A stretch of 64,000 nt of DNA from M55B154 sp964486725 (lineage in GTDB: Bacteria; Spirochaetota; UBA4802; UB4802), in the NCBI GenBank assembly GCA_964486725.1, contig CAZAOK010000006.1, positions 1 to 64,000 of the forward strand, read 5' to 3'. Shown in pieces: positions 50,978 through 58,623 of this stretch; the first letter of the stretch is position 1, and every line of letters starts with the position of its first letter. Position numbers and translations under genes: made by a program. Below the pieces are notes generated by a model, which had not been told where the DNA came from, ran no database searches, and saw only the letters and a program-made list of their open reading frames with translations.

Positions 50978-52429
50978 TTATCCCTTTATCGTTCCCAGTG
51001 GCACAAGCCTGGCCACGCTGCTGCTTAATCCAGCTGATTCGGTTGCCTTAATCACCTCGTCGATATTCTTATATGCTCCACCAGCCTCTTCTGCCAGTCC
51101 GGAATATGAACCTGTGCGAACATGCATGCCCCTGGATTCCATGTTCACCAACAAGTCTCGTCCCTGAAAACTCTTTTTTGCCTGTTTCCTGGACATAACA
51201 CGTCCGCTTCCATGAACAGTACTGTAAAAGGCGCTGTTACCTTCTTTACCAAGCATAACGTAGGAACCTGTCTCCATACTTCCCCCAATCAATACGGGCT
51301 GTCCCCATTTTTCGTATGCATCGGGTATTTCCTCCATACCCGGAGAAAATGCCCTGGTAGCACCCTTTCTGTGTACAATAAGTTTCTTCTTCTTTCCCCC
51401 TACAACGTGATCTTCAAGTTTTGCCGTATTATGGCACACATCATACACCTGTTTAAAGCCAATCTCGGCCGGGCTTTTCCCCAGAACATCACAGAACACT
51501 TCACGCACCCTGTGCAGGATAAGTTGCCTGTTCAAAAATGCTATGTTGATAGCACAGTTCATCGCGCCAAAATAGTCACTTCCTTCTTCAGAATCGAAAG
51601 GGGCGCAAGACAGTTCCCTGTCGGGTATATTGATTTTATATTTTGTGTTTACTACCGAGGCAAAAATCCGAAGGTAATCGGTAGCGACCTGATGACCAAA
51701 TCCCCTGCTTCCGCAATGAATCATGCAGACTATTTGCCCCTTTCCCTTTAATCCAAGGGCTTTGGCCGCGTCCCTGTTAAAAATATTTTCATCTTCAACA
51801 ATTTGTAATTCGAGATAATGATTACCAGAGCCCAGTGACCCCAACTGGTTTCTCCCCCTCTCACGTGCTTTCTGAGAAACTGACGCTGGTTCTGCCCCGT
51901 TTACTCGCCCTCCTTCCTCGCACATAACCAGGTCTTCCGGTTCACCATAACCGTTTTTTACTGCCCAGGCTGCCCCCTGTACCATGGCTTCATCAAGTTT
52001 TTTATCGGCAAGCGACACAATCCCAGAGCCGCCAATGCCAGAAGGGATCGTTGAATACAGCACGTCCATCAGCTTTTTCATGTATGGCTTAATCTCATCT
52101 TTTGTAAGACTGGTAACGGCCAGCCGTACACCGCAGTTAATATCAAATCCAATACCACCTGGTGAAATAACACCGTTTGCGATATCAATCGCGGCTACAC
52201 CTCCTATGGGAAACCCGTAGCCTGAATGACCATCCGGCATGCAAAATGCGTATTCCTGTATACCAGGAAGCATCGCCACGTTAGTAATCTGTCGCATAAC
52301 TGCATCATCCATATCTTCTATGAGTTCAGCCGAGGCAAATATTCGTGCAGGAACACGCATTCCCTTTACCTTATTAACTGGTATTTCATATAAATTGTTA
52401 TTTACCTGTTCCAAATTTTCCAATTTCAT
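50978..52429 (-). CDS. rtcB: 3'-phosphate/5'-hydroxyl RNA ligase RtcB
   Basis: This 483-residue RtcB has the manganese site residues MPDGHSG, DINCGVR (Cys99) and SGNHYLE. The nucleotidyl-acceptor His406 lies in VHGSGRVMSR. It seals 2',3'-cyclic phosphate or 3'-phosphate ends to 5'-OH ends with GTP. It is followed by archease. No RtcA cyclase or RtcR regulator is nearby, so the sigma-54-controlled Rtc operon of E. coli is not present here. Confidence 0.96.
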   Translation of the reverse strand: MKLENLEQVNNNLYEIPVNKVKGMRVPARIFASAELIEDMDDAVMRQITNVAMLPGIQEYAFCMPDGHSGYGFPIGGVAAIDIANGVISPGGIGFDINCGVRLAVTSLTKDEIKPYMKKLMDVLYSTIPSGIGGSGIVSLADKKLDEAMVQGAAWAVKNGYGEPEDLVMCEEGGRVNGAEPASVSQKARERGRNQLGSLGSGNHYLELQIVEDENIFNRDAAKALGLKGKGQIVCMIHCGSRGFGHQVATDYLRIFASVVNTKYKINIPDRELSCAPFDSEEGSDYFGAMNCAINIAFLNRQLILHRVREVFCDVLGKSPAEIGFKQVYDVCHNTAKLEDHVVGGKKKKLIVHRKGATRAFSPGMEEIPDAYEKWGQPVLIGGSMETGSYVMLGKEGNSAFYSTVHGSGRVMSRKQAKKSFQGRDLLVNMESRGMHVRTGSYSGLAEEAGGAYKNIDEVIKATESAGLSSSVARLVPLGTIKG

Positions 52430-52511
52430 AGCAACATCCTGTTATTACCTGTTGTTATTGTTATGGTTAATCGTATACAAAATATTCCAAGTGTGCAAGC
52501 AGTATGATGTA

Positions 52512-52543
52512 AAAAAGGGTGGCTATCCTTAGCCACCCTTTTT
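52512..52543 (-). terminator. Terminator of the queC-to-bactofilin operon
   Basis: A perfect 14-bp stem (arms 52512-52525 and 52530-52543, core GGGTGGCTA/TAGCCACCC) with flanking A- and T-runs lies just beyond the bactofilin stop. Confidence 0.9.
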
Positions 52544-52566
52544 ATTATATACAATTTCCACTTATC

Positions 52567-52998
52567 TCAGGCTAATGCCGGCTCATCTTTATTCTGTTCT
52601 TTATTCTGTTCTTTTTTTCTTGTTTTTTCAGCAGACTTTATCATTTCACATTTACCTTCAAACACCACTCCATCAGCAATAATCAGCTTTGATGTTCTTA
52701 TATTACCATACAACTTGCCTTCTTTATGAATTTCAAGTTTATCAGTGGCTTCAACATTGCCATATACAGTTCCCTTGACAATTACCGTTTTTACCTTGAT
52801 GTTCGCCCTGACTTCAGATTTTTCCCCAATTACGAGAAAATCACCATCCTTGATTTCTCCTTCAAATCTACCGTTAATTTGCAAGGATTTGTCAAATGAA
52901 AGATCTCCGTTAAACTCGGTATCCTTACCGAATACGGTCGCTATCATCCCTATTTCGTATACTGGATTTTTATTAACCTGTATTATCTTTTTCGCCAT
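52567..52998 (-). CDS. Bactofilin
   Basis: This 143-residue bactofilin has a central right-handed beta-helix of about 90 residues with the pattern INGRFEGEIKDGD, VIVKGTVYGNVEATDKLEI and LYGNIRTSKLII, each turn containing a hydrophobic-X-G-X-hydrophobic motif. The C-terminal tail is basic and low in complexity (KKEQNKEQNKDEP). Bactofilins polymerise without nucleotide and support cell shape, stalks or polar positioning. It ends the operon that starts at the small CXXC protein. Confidence 0.9.
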   Translation of the reverse strand: MAKKIIQVNKNPVYEIGMIATVFGKDTEFNGDLSFDKSLQINGRFEGEIKDGDFLVIGEKSEVRANIKVKTVIVKGTVYGNVEATDKLEIHKEGKLYGNIRTSKLIIADGVVFEGKCEMIKSAEKTRKKEQNKEQNKDEPALA

Positions 52999-53043
52999 GG
53001 TTTCGCTGCACCCTGTACATTATAAGTTTTTGCTGCCATTCAA

Positions 53044-53265
53044 TTACTTTGTCTTCATAATGAATACACCATCCCAGTCATCCGCCGGTGGGTTTTCCCT
53101 GTACTGCCTTGACCTTTCAATATACACACGAGAGGGACCATCCTTAGGATCAATGTTCAGGGCCATCTCAAATGATTTAATGGCTTCGTCCCATTTGCGT
53201 TGTTTATACGCGGTAAGCCCCAGGTTATAGTATTTCAATACATCTTCTTTTTCTTTTGTAATCAT
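53044..53265 (-). CDS. Stand-alone TPR protein with a PPXDWDG tail
   Basis: This 73-residue protein is one TPR pair (YYNLGLTAYKQRKWDEAIKS; FEMALNIDPKDGPSRVYIER) plus a tail PPADDWDGVFIMKTK. I recall the same TPR-plus-PPXDWDG ending from the C-terminus of spirochaete adenylate/guanylate cyclases and similar receptors. Here it exists without the cyclase. The start at 53265 has GGAGGG 5 bases ahead. It sits between prenyl synthase and bactofilin genes. Confidence 0.6.
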   Translation of the reverse strand: MITKEKEDVLKYYNLGLTAYKQRKWDEAIKSFEMALNIDPKDGPSRVYIERSRQYRENPPADDWDGVFIMKTK

Positions 53266-53309
53266 GTGGCCCTCCATATAACATGATCAATTATACACAT
53301 GATACCTGT

Positions 53310-54293
53310 TTAAAAATTTCTCGCCAATAAAAATATTGCCAGATCTTTTATTGCCTTTTTACATTCTGATTCCGGAAACCTGTCAATGTAATCTACTGCT
53401 TTTTTTATGTATTCTTTTGCCACATCAATACAATATTCAATTGTATCCGTTTCATTAACCCTGTTAATTACGTATTCCCATTTCTTTTTATCCGGTTTTC
53501 TCGTATAATCCCTGATCAGCTGTGCATCTTTGTTGTCTACTACATCAATGAGACGAAGTAGCGGCAGGGTTATCTTACCATTGATAAAATCATTTCCCGT
53601 ATCTTTTCCGGTTATGGTGTTATCCACGTAATCTATGGTATCATCAATAATCTGAAACGCATAACCAAGGTTAAGACCACTATTAAAGATAATCTCCATC
53701 TCTTTTTCATCCATTCCACTCAGTACGCCACCAAGTTTTGCGCAGGCACCCATGAATCGTGCTGTCTTCATCTCGATAATATCAAAATAATGGTTTATGG
53801 ATATATTATCAATATTCGAATATTCAATCTGGTACAATTCACCCTTTACCATGTTCAAGGTAGCATCAACCATAATCGGAAAAAGGTCCATCCTGTTGCT
53901 GCTTACTGCCATCTCAAGGGCCCTGGTATACATAAAATCTCCTACCAGTACCGCTACCTTGCTTCCATACTTCTTTGCTACAGTGGCCTGACCACGTCTC
54001 AAATCGGCTTTATCAATAATGTCATCATGAACAAGTGATGCGGCATGTATGATCTCTGCTGCTGAAGCAATTTCTACAATATCATCTGGTATGGAATTTT
54101 TCAGCCCACTGGAAAGAATTATCAGAGAAGCCCTGATTTTCTTACCACTTTTCCTGAATGTATGCCATGAACCCTCATCCAGAAGCCCTATACCTGTTTC
54201 AAGTTTACTTTTTATTACTATATCAACCTGATCCAGGTATGGCCCAATACATTTCAGGATGTCTTTTAAATCAGCATAATTATGAGTCTGCAT
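53310..54293 (-). CDS. Polyprenyl diphosphate synthase
   Basis: This 327-residue trans-prenyltransferase has the first aspartate-rich motif HDDIIDKADLRRG and the second DDTID (QIIDDTIDY). The remaining core (KGELYQIEYSN; GNDFINGKITLPLLR) is typical of medium/long-chain octaprenyl or heptaprenyl synthases used for quinone side chains. The residue set around the first motif lacks clear chain-length-limiting aromatics that I can judge, so chain length is unknown. The start at 54293 is preferred because GGGG lies ahead and a longer frame overlaps the upstream gene. It fits the quinone dependence of the Qrc-like complex. Confidence 0.9.
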   Translation of the reverse strand: MQTHNYADLKDILKCIGPYLDQVDIVIKSKLETGIGLLDEGSWHTFRKSGKKIRASLIILSSGLKNSIPDDIVEIASAAEIIHAASLVHDDIIDKADLRRGQATVAKKYGSKVAVLVGDFMYTRALEMAVSSNRMDLFPIMVDATLNMVKGELYQIEYSNIDNISINHYFDIIEMKTARFMGACAKLGGVLSGMDEKEMEIIFNSGLNLGYAFQIIDDTIDYVDNTITGKDTGNDFINGKITLPLLRLIDVVDNKDAQLIRDYTRKPDKKKWEYVINRVNETDTIEYCIDVAKEYIKKAVDYIDRFPESECKKAIKDLAIFLLARNF

Positions 54294-54303
54294 GACATCC
54301 CCA

Positions 54304-54633
54304 TCAATCAAAAGCGTTAATACATTCCCGTTGAGATTCAAATATTTCGAAAACCTTGTCAAGCATTGTTGTTTGAAAAAGCTTTAATAAGTTATCATTG
54401 GCGATTACAAGTTTAATATCGCCATCTTCATCTTTAAGTTTACGTTTAATTGCCACGATTACACCCAGCGCGGAACTGCAGATATGTTTTACATCTATCA
54501 TATCAATACATATATTGTATTTCTCCTCATCAATACAATTCTGCAATACTGACTCCAGTTCCTCGGACATATCCTGATCAATTCTTCCTTCAAGAACAAT
54601 TAGCTCATAATTCTCTTCAGATAGAATCTTCAT
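54304..54633 (-). CDS. STAS-domain anti-anti-sigma-factor-like protein
   Basis: This 109-residue protein is a single STAS domain: LIVLEGRIDQDMSEELESVL and NICIDMIDVKHICSSALGVIVAI. The Ser in CSSALG is the expected phosphorylation site of SpoIIAA/RsbV-type proteins. It would be dephosphorylated by a SpoIIE phosphatase such as the response regulator at 28060-29175, freeing a sigma factor by binding its anti-sigma kinase. GGGAGAG precedes the ATG. Confidence 0.85.
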   Translation of the reverse strand: MKILSEENYELIVLEGRIDQDMSEELESVLQNCIDEEKYNICIDMIDVKHICSSALGVIVAIKRKLKDEDGDIKLVIANDNLLKLFQTTMLDKVFEIFESQRECINAFD

Positions 54634-54691
54634 TCCACTCTCCCGGTATCGTTTTTATAATGCGAATATATATAATACATCTAATAAAATA

Positions 54692-55405
54692 TTATTCAAT
54701 CTTTTTTCGTTGTGTATCTCCCATTACTATCGCGTATACTTTATCAGCTCCGTGGTTTTTTAAAACCCTTGCGCATTCATTCAAAGTTGCACCAGTTGTA
54801 TATACGTCATCTACCAGTAAAAGGTTTCTTCCTTTAATAACCGCATTATCAGGTTTTATGCTGAATCTGCCAAGAACATTTATAAACCTTTCATTAATTT
54901 GTAATGATTTCTGGATCATGGAGTAACTTTTTTCATTTAGAATGTTAATACATGGTATTTTAGATATTTTACTGATATTGTTACTTAATAATTCTGATTG
55001 ATTAAAACCGCGCCTGGCTTTTTTTGATCTCTTCATGGGTATATGAACGATACCGTCTATTTCCCATTTTTTTATACAGATTATCTCATTCATAATATTA
55101 GATATTACCGGTACAAGGGATACAATTCTATCATATTTTATTGACTGAATCACCTTTTCCATAACACCAGTATAGGGATGAATTGATACACATTCATTCA
55201 AATACCATTCACGATTACCCATTGAATTACTACCTGGTTCATCTTCCTGGATAATGTTGGAGTGCACGGTTTTGCCGGTCAGCTCTGAAAGACATAGTTT
55301 GCAAATACCATTATCGGCATGAGATATTAAGTTCTCACACCAGCAACATCTTACCGGGTTGAGCAGATCCATGATACCTGTATTCAGCAACTTCAACACC
55401 ATCAT
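54692..55405 (-). CDS. comF: ComF-family phosphoribosyltransferase-like protein
   Basis: This 237-residue protein has an N-terminal zinc knuckle (RCCWCENLISHADNGICKLC) and a C-terminal PRTase loop LLVDDVYTTGATLNEC. Competence protein ComF participates in DNA uptake in transformable species and is also widespread elsewhere. DprA is encoded in the same window, so a transformation route is possible, but no ComEC or type IV pilus genes are here. Its ATG abuts the queC stop (TGAATG). Confidence 0.88.
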   Translation of the reverse strand: MMVLKLLNTGIMDLLNPVRCCWCENLISHADNGICKLCLSELTGKTVHSNIIQEDEPGSNSMGNREWYLNECVSIHPYTGVMEKVIQSIKYDRIVSLVPVISNIMNEIICIKKWEIDGIVHIPMKRSKKARRGFNQSELLSNNISKISKIPCINILNEKSYSMIQKSLQINERFINVLGRFSIKPDNAVIKGRNLLLVDDVYTTGATLNECARVLKNHGADKVYAIVMGDTQRKKIE

Positions 55406-56101
55406 TCACCCGTTTCTATACCTGGTGGGATCTGCAATACCAGCCTCTTTGAATCCCCTGCGCCGTATACAACAACTGTCACATATTCCACATGATACGC
55501 CTTCTTCATCTGGACTGTAACAGCTATGAGTAAGCGAATAATCAAACCCAAGCTTATATCCTAATTTAATAATTTCACTCTTTTTCATTGAGATCAATGG
55601 CGCTTCCACTATAATCGAATTACCTTCTACACCTGTTTTAGTTCCATTATCAATCATGTTCTGAAATGAACTGATAAATTGCGGCCTGCAATCCGGATAG
55701 CCACTATAATCAACAGCATTCGCGCCTATAAAGATAACCTCTGCATCATGCGACTCAGCGTAGGCCAATGCCAGGGATAAGAAAACTATATTCCTGGCTG
55801 GTACATATGTTATGGGGATTTCGTCTTGAACAGAAATATCATTACCTTGTGGTACCTGCAGGTTTGAATCTTTTTTCAAGGCCGTTTTATCAAATAATTC
55901 AAGTGGCAGTTGTATAGTATGATGCAGTTTTATATCCAGGTAATCAACTATTCTTTTTGCGAACGATATCTCAACATCATGTCTCTGGCCATATGAGAAT
56001 GTTATCGCATGTAAACTGTATCCCTTTTCGATAGCATATGCTGCCGTTGTTGCAGAATCCAGCCCCCCACTGAGTAATATTATTCCTCTTTTTTCTGCCA
56101 T
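55406..56101 (-). CDS. queC: 7-cyano-7-deazaguanine synthase QueC
   Basis: This 231-residue ATP-pyrophosphatase-family enzyme has the P-loop LLSGGLDSATT, the substrate region YVPARNIVFLSLALA and the four zinc cysteines (Cys-X8-CGIC-X2-C in the YSPDEEGVSCGICDSC segment). It converts 7-carboxy-7-deazaguanine to preQ0 in queuosine synthesis. No queD, queE or queF lies beside it. It leads into comF. Confidence 0.95.
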   Translation of the reverse strand: MAEKRGIILLSGGLDSATTAAYAIEKGYSLHAITFSYGQRHDVEISFAKRIVDYLDIKLHHTIQLPLELFDKTALKKDSNLQVPQGNDISVQDEIPITYVPARNIVFLSLALAYAESHDAEVIFIGANAVDYSGYPDCRPQFISSFQNMIDNGTKTGVEGNSIIVEAPLISMKKSEIIKLGYKLGFDYSLTHSCYSPDEEGVSCGICDSCCIRRRGFKEAGIADPTRYRNG

Positions 56102-56122
56102 ATAATATATATAAGCAGGATA

Positions 56123-56350
56123 TCAGGATTTCAAAGGGAAGTATTCGTATGGTTTCATACCATAGACTTTTTCAAAATCCTTTGAAAATGGACACATGTT
56201 ACAACTGGCCCTGTATACTCCTTCAAGCGTCATCTTCGCTTCATCATAAAGCACGCTGTTTTTATCAATTTCAGCGTTTCTCAGTTTAAGAAACGCACAC
56301 TGTTTACATTTTTCAGCATTTTCTTTTATATTGTCGGTTATAAGCGGCAT
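56123..56350 (-). CDS. Small protein with two CXXC pairs, function unknown
   Basis: I do not recognise this 75-residue protein. Two cysteine pairs, CKQCAF and CNMCPF, could hold one zinc or an Fe-S centre; the helices between them are charged. The start at 56350 is chosen because GGAGG lies 6 bases before it; an upstream ATG has none. It is 21 bases ahead of queC and probably the first gene of that operon. Confidence 0.55.
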   Translation of the reverse strand: MPLITDNIKENAEKCKQCAFLKLRNAEIDKNSVLYDEAKMTLEGVYRASCNMCPFSKDFEKVYGMKPYEYFPLKS

Positions 56351-56457
56351 GTACAACCTCCATCTCATATAGTATTTATACTATAATACTAAACGGTAAT
56401 AAATAAATCCAGTATAATTTTGCATATACATATAATTTTGAATTTCCATGGTTTTTG

Positions 56458-56653
56458 TCACCACAGAGTCACAGAGATACAGAGAGTTGGTTGTGTAATT
56501 GTACAAGGATCACCGCAAAGACGCCAAGTATGCTAAGTTCGCGAAGAAGAAGATATATATATTCTTTCTTTTCTTTGCGTAACTTTGCGATCTTTGCGCC
56601 TTTGCGGTAATTCTTTTATAAAAAACCTCTGTATCCCTGTGACTCTGTGGTGA
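56458..56653. repeat. Nested ACAGAG/GCAAAG inverted repeats, copy 3
   Basis: Outer arms CACCACAGAGTCACAG at 56459 and their near-perfect inverse ending at 56653 (about 25 of 28 matches) enclose inner arms ACCGCAAAGACGCCAAG (56512) and the inverse ending 56609. Outer arms belong to the family at 41666-41806 and the inner to the family at 37415-37536. The whole is about 196 bp and fills the gap between two minus-strand genes. Confidence 0.85.
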
Positions 56654-56659
56654 ATATTT

Positions 56660-57118
56660 TTAAAGATGATCAAACATTACAAGGTTAACCAGCCTGGCGA
56701 TGAAATATGCTCCTGCGAAAAGAAAGAAGGGCATAGTGAACATGAAGATAAGTATTTCCTCGTAGCGTACAACAGATGAATGCAAAACCTTTTTTCCGAA
56801 ATAGTTAAAATGATAGTTTTCCGGATCCTTGCTTCTCTGGTATATATTACGAAAAATGTTTATTTTTATGCCAAGCATCGCAAGCATGATCAGCCCGGTC
56901 ATAATCCAGATAAGTAAATCTATATCAACGCCCCGAACCCTCCTTGGCTCAAAAATTGCAAGCACTGTAAGCGACCCGGCAATTAATATATTAGTTATGG
57001 CGGTATTGACAAACCATCGTAAATTTTTGCTGTTTTTTTTAAGTACGTAAATTATCAGATTATAAATATGAACGGTGAAGGATACCTGGAGGAGTATGAA
57101 TAGTATTATTAATATCAT
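56660..57118 (-). CDS. Small integral membrane protein, function unknown
   Basis: This 152-residue protein has about four helices: ILIILFILLQVSFTVHIYNLII, NTAITNILIAGSLTVLAIF, LLIWIMTGLIMLAMLGIKI, and FMFTMPFFLFAGAYFIARL. A short loop carries EPRRVRGVD and a cytosolic stretch FRNIYQRSKDPENYHFN. I do not recognise a family. It lies alone between the nested repeat and the mre operon. Confidence 0.55.
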   Translation of the reverse strand: MILIILFILLQVSFTVHIYNLIIYVLKKNSKNLRWFVNTAITNILIAGSLTVLAIFEPRRVRGVDIDLLIWIMTGLIMLAMLGIKINIFRNIYQRSKDPENYHFNYFGKKVLHSSVVRYEEILIFMFTMPFFLFAGAYFIARLVNLVMFDHL

Positions 57119-57300
57119 ACGGTCTATAGCATCAGCATTATCAATTATTTATCTTTCATCATCATAATAACGCAGTCTCTGTAACCTCAAAGTAGATAAT
57201 CAGTAGATGATATACTATAGCATTGGCCATGTTAACGCAAGCAAGAATATTATAAAATATTTTTTTTATTGGATGTTAAATTTTGGATAGAATCACTTTG

Positions 57301-58623
57301 TCAGCGTAGTTTTTTCTTCATATGAATATTCAGCAAAATGCCGACAGCAATTAATGACACAACCAGGTTCGACCCACCATATGAAACAAAAGTAAGAGGT
57401 AATCCGGTTACAGGCATAACCCCAAGAGTCATGCCAATATTAATTACCATATGGAAAAAAAACATTGTGGTAATTCCGCTGGCAAGAAGCGTTCCAAATT
57501 TATCACCAGCTTCGAAGGCTATTTGAATTCCCTTGAAAATTACAATAGCGAATAAGCCAAGTAAAACAATTGATCCCAGGAGACCCCATTCTTCTGCTAC
57601 TACAGAAAATATGAAGTCAGTTGTTTTTTCAGGCAAAAAACCCAGTTGCGATTGTGTTCCATGTAAGAATCCTTTCCCAAAGAAACCACCTGATCCAATA
57701 GCAATTTTTGATTGTATAACATTATACCCTGAGCCATGTGGGTCAAGCGTTGGATTGAGAAATACCAATATTCTTTTTTTCTGGTAATCCTTAAGAAAAT
57801 GCTGAATAAAAACAGAAAGAAAAAGCCCCATGGAGAACACCATGGATGGTATATATATTTTCCTGTATATTTTTTTTATGAAAAAAAAGTGCAGCACAAA
57901 GGCAACTATTGCAACCACGAGCAATGCCCCGGCTATAATAAAAAGCAAATCACTGCCTTTAAAAAAAGCTATTACGGGATTTATAACTTCATTTCCCTGG
58001 CCAACCCATTCTGTATATGTTAATATCATGGGAAGAATCAAGCCAATAGCGGCAATACTGATTATTGAGCCTATTTGTGAAACATCGGCACCACCAAGGA
58101 AAAGCATGGTAAAAAATATGGGAATAAATATCATCGCTGTTCCGAAATCTGGCTGCATGTAAATAATAAACACGGGTATTATTGTAATCAGCGATGGTAT
58201 CATCAACTCCCTGAAATTCTGTATATCCCTCTCGCGAATCTCAAGGAATTTTGCTATCAGTATGATATAACCCAGTTTCATAAACTCGGACGGTTGTATC
58301 GAAAAAAATCCGAAATTTATCCACGCCCTGGCGCTTCTTACCGGTGTACCAAATATGGTGGTAAGCACCAGTATGAACAATAATCCAATATAAATATATA
58401 ATGAGTAGTCTCCCAACAACCTGTAATTTACGAACGCAACAGTCATCATTAAAACGAAACCAATACCGAACCAGACCATTTGTTTTTTGTATAAACCGTT
58501 ATTTAATTTATCAATTGGATCAAACCCGGTACTGTAAATCATAAGAATACCTATGAACACGATCAGGATGACAGAGACCAGCAGGGGAATATTTATATTT
58601 TGCAATTCATTTTTTTTTGCCAT
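57301..58623 (-). CDS. rodA: Rod-shape SEDS glycosyltransferase RodA
   Basis: This 440-residue SEDS-family peptidoglycan glycosyltransferase has SEDS motifs: VRSARAWINFGFFSIQPSEFMKL, LQPDFGTAMIF-like YMQPDFGTAMIFIPIFF, and GFLPEKTTDFIFSVVAEEWG. The protein is about 65 residues longer than the 370-residue E. coli form; the extra part (about residues 215-275) adds a helix pair and basic loop. It acts with PBP2 as the elongation polymerase, and its gene follows mrdA by no gap. Confidence 0.94.
   Translation of the reverse strand: MAKKNELQNINIPLLVSVILIVFIGILMIYSTGFDPIDKLNNGLYKKQMVWFGIGFVLMMTVAFVNYRLLGDYSLYIYIGLLFILVLTTIFGTPVRSARAWINFGFFSIQPSEFMKLGYIILIAKFLEIRERDIQNFRELMIPSLITIIPVFIIYMQPDFGTAMIFIPIFFTMLFLGGADVSQIGSIISIAAIGLILPMILTYTEWVGQGNEVINPVIAFFKGSDLLFIIAGALLVVAIVAFVLHFFFIKKIYRKIYIPSMVFSMGLFLSVFIQHFLKDYQKKRILVFLNPTLDPHGSGYNVIQSKIAIGSGGFFGKGFLHGTQSQLGFLPEKTTDFIFSVVAEEWGLLGSIVLLGLFAIVIFKGIQIAFEAGDKFGTLLASGITTMFFFHMVINIGMTLGVMPVTGLPLTFVSYGGSNLVVSLIAVGILLNIHMKKKLR

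Noticed and set aside
37421..56609. CRISPR-like short repeats (GCAAAG, ACAGAG units)
   Set aside because: Units are imperfect, have no unique spacers and are arranged as inverted arms with AT-rich centres. No cas genes were found.
57119..57300. Missed gene between the small membrane protein and rodA
   Set aside because: The 182-base AT-rich gap has no ORF with a ribosome site. No strong terminator after rodA could be recognised in it.
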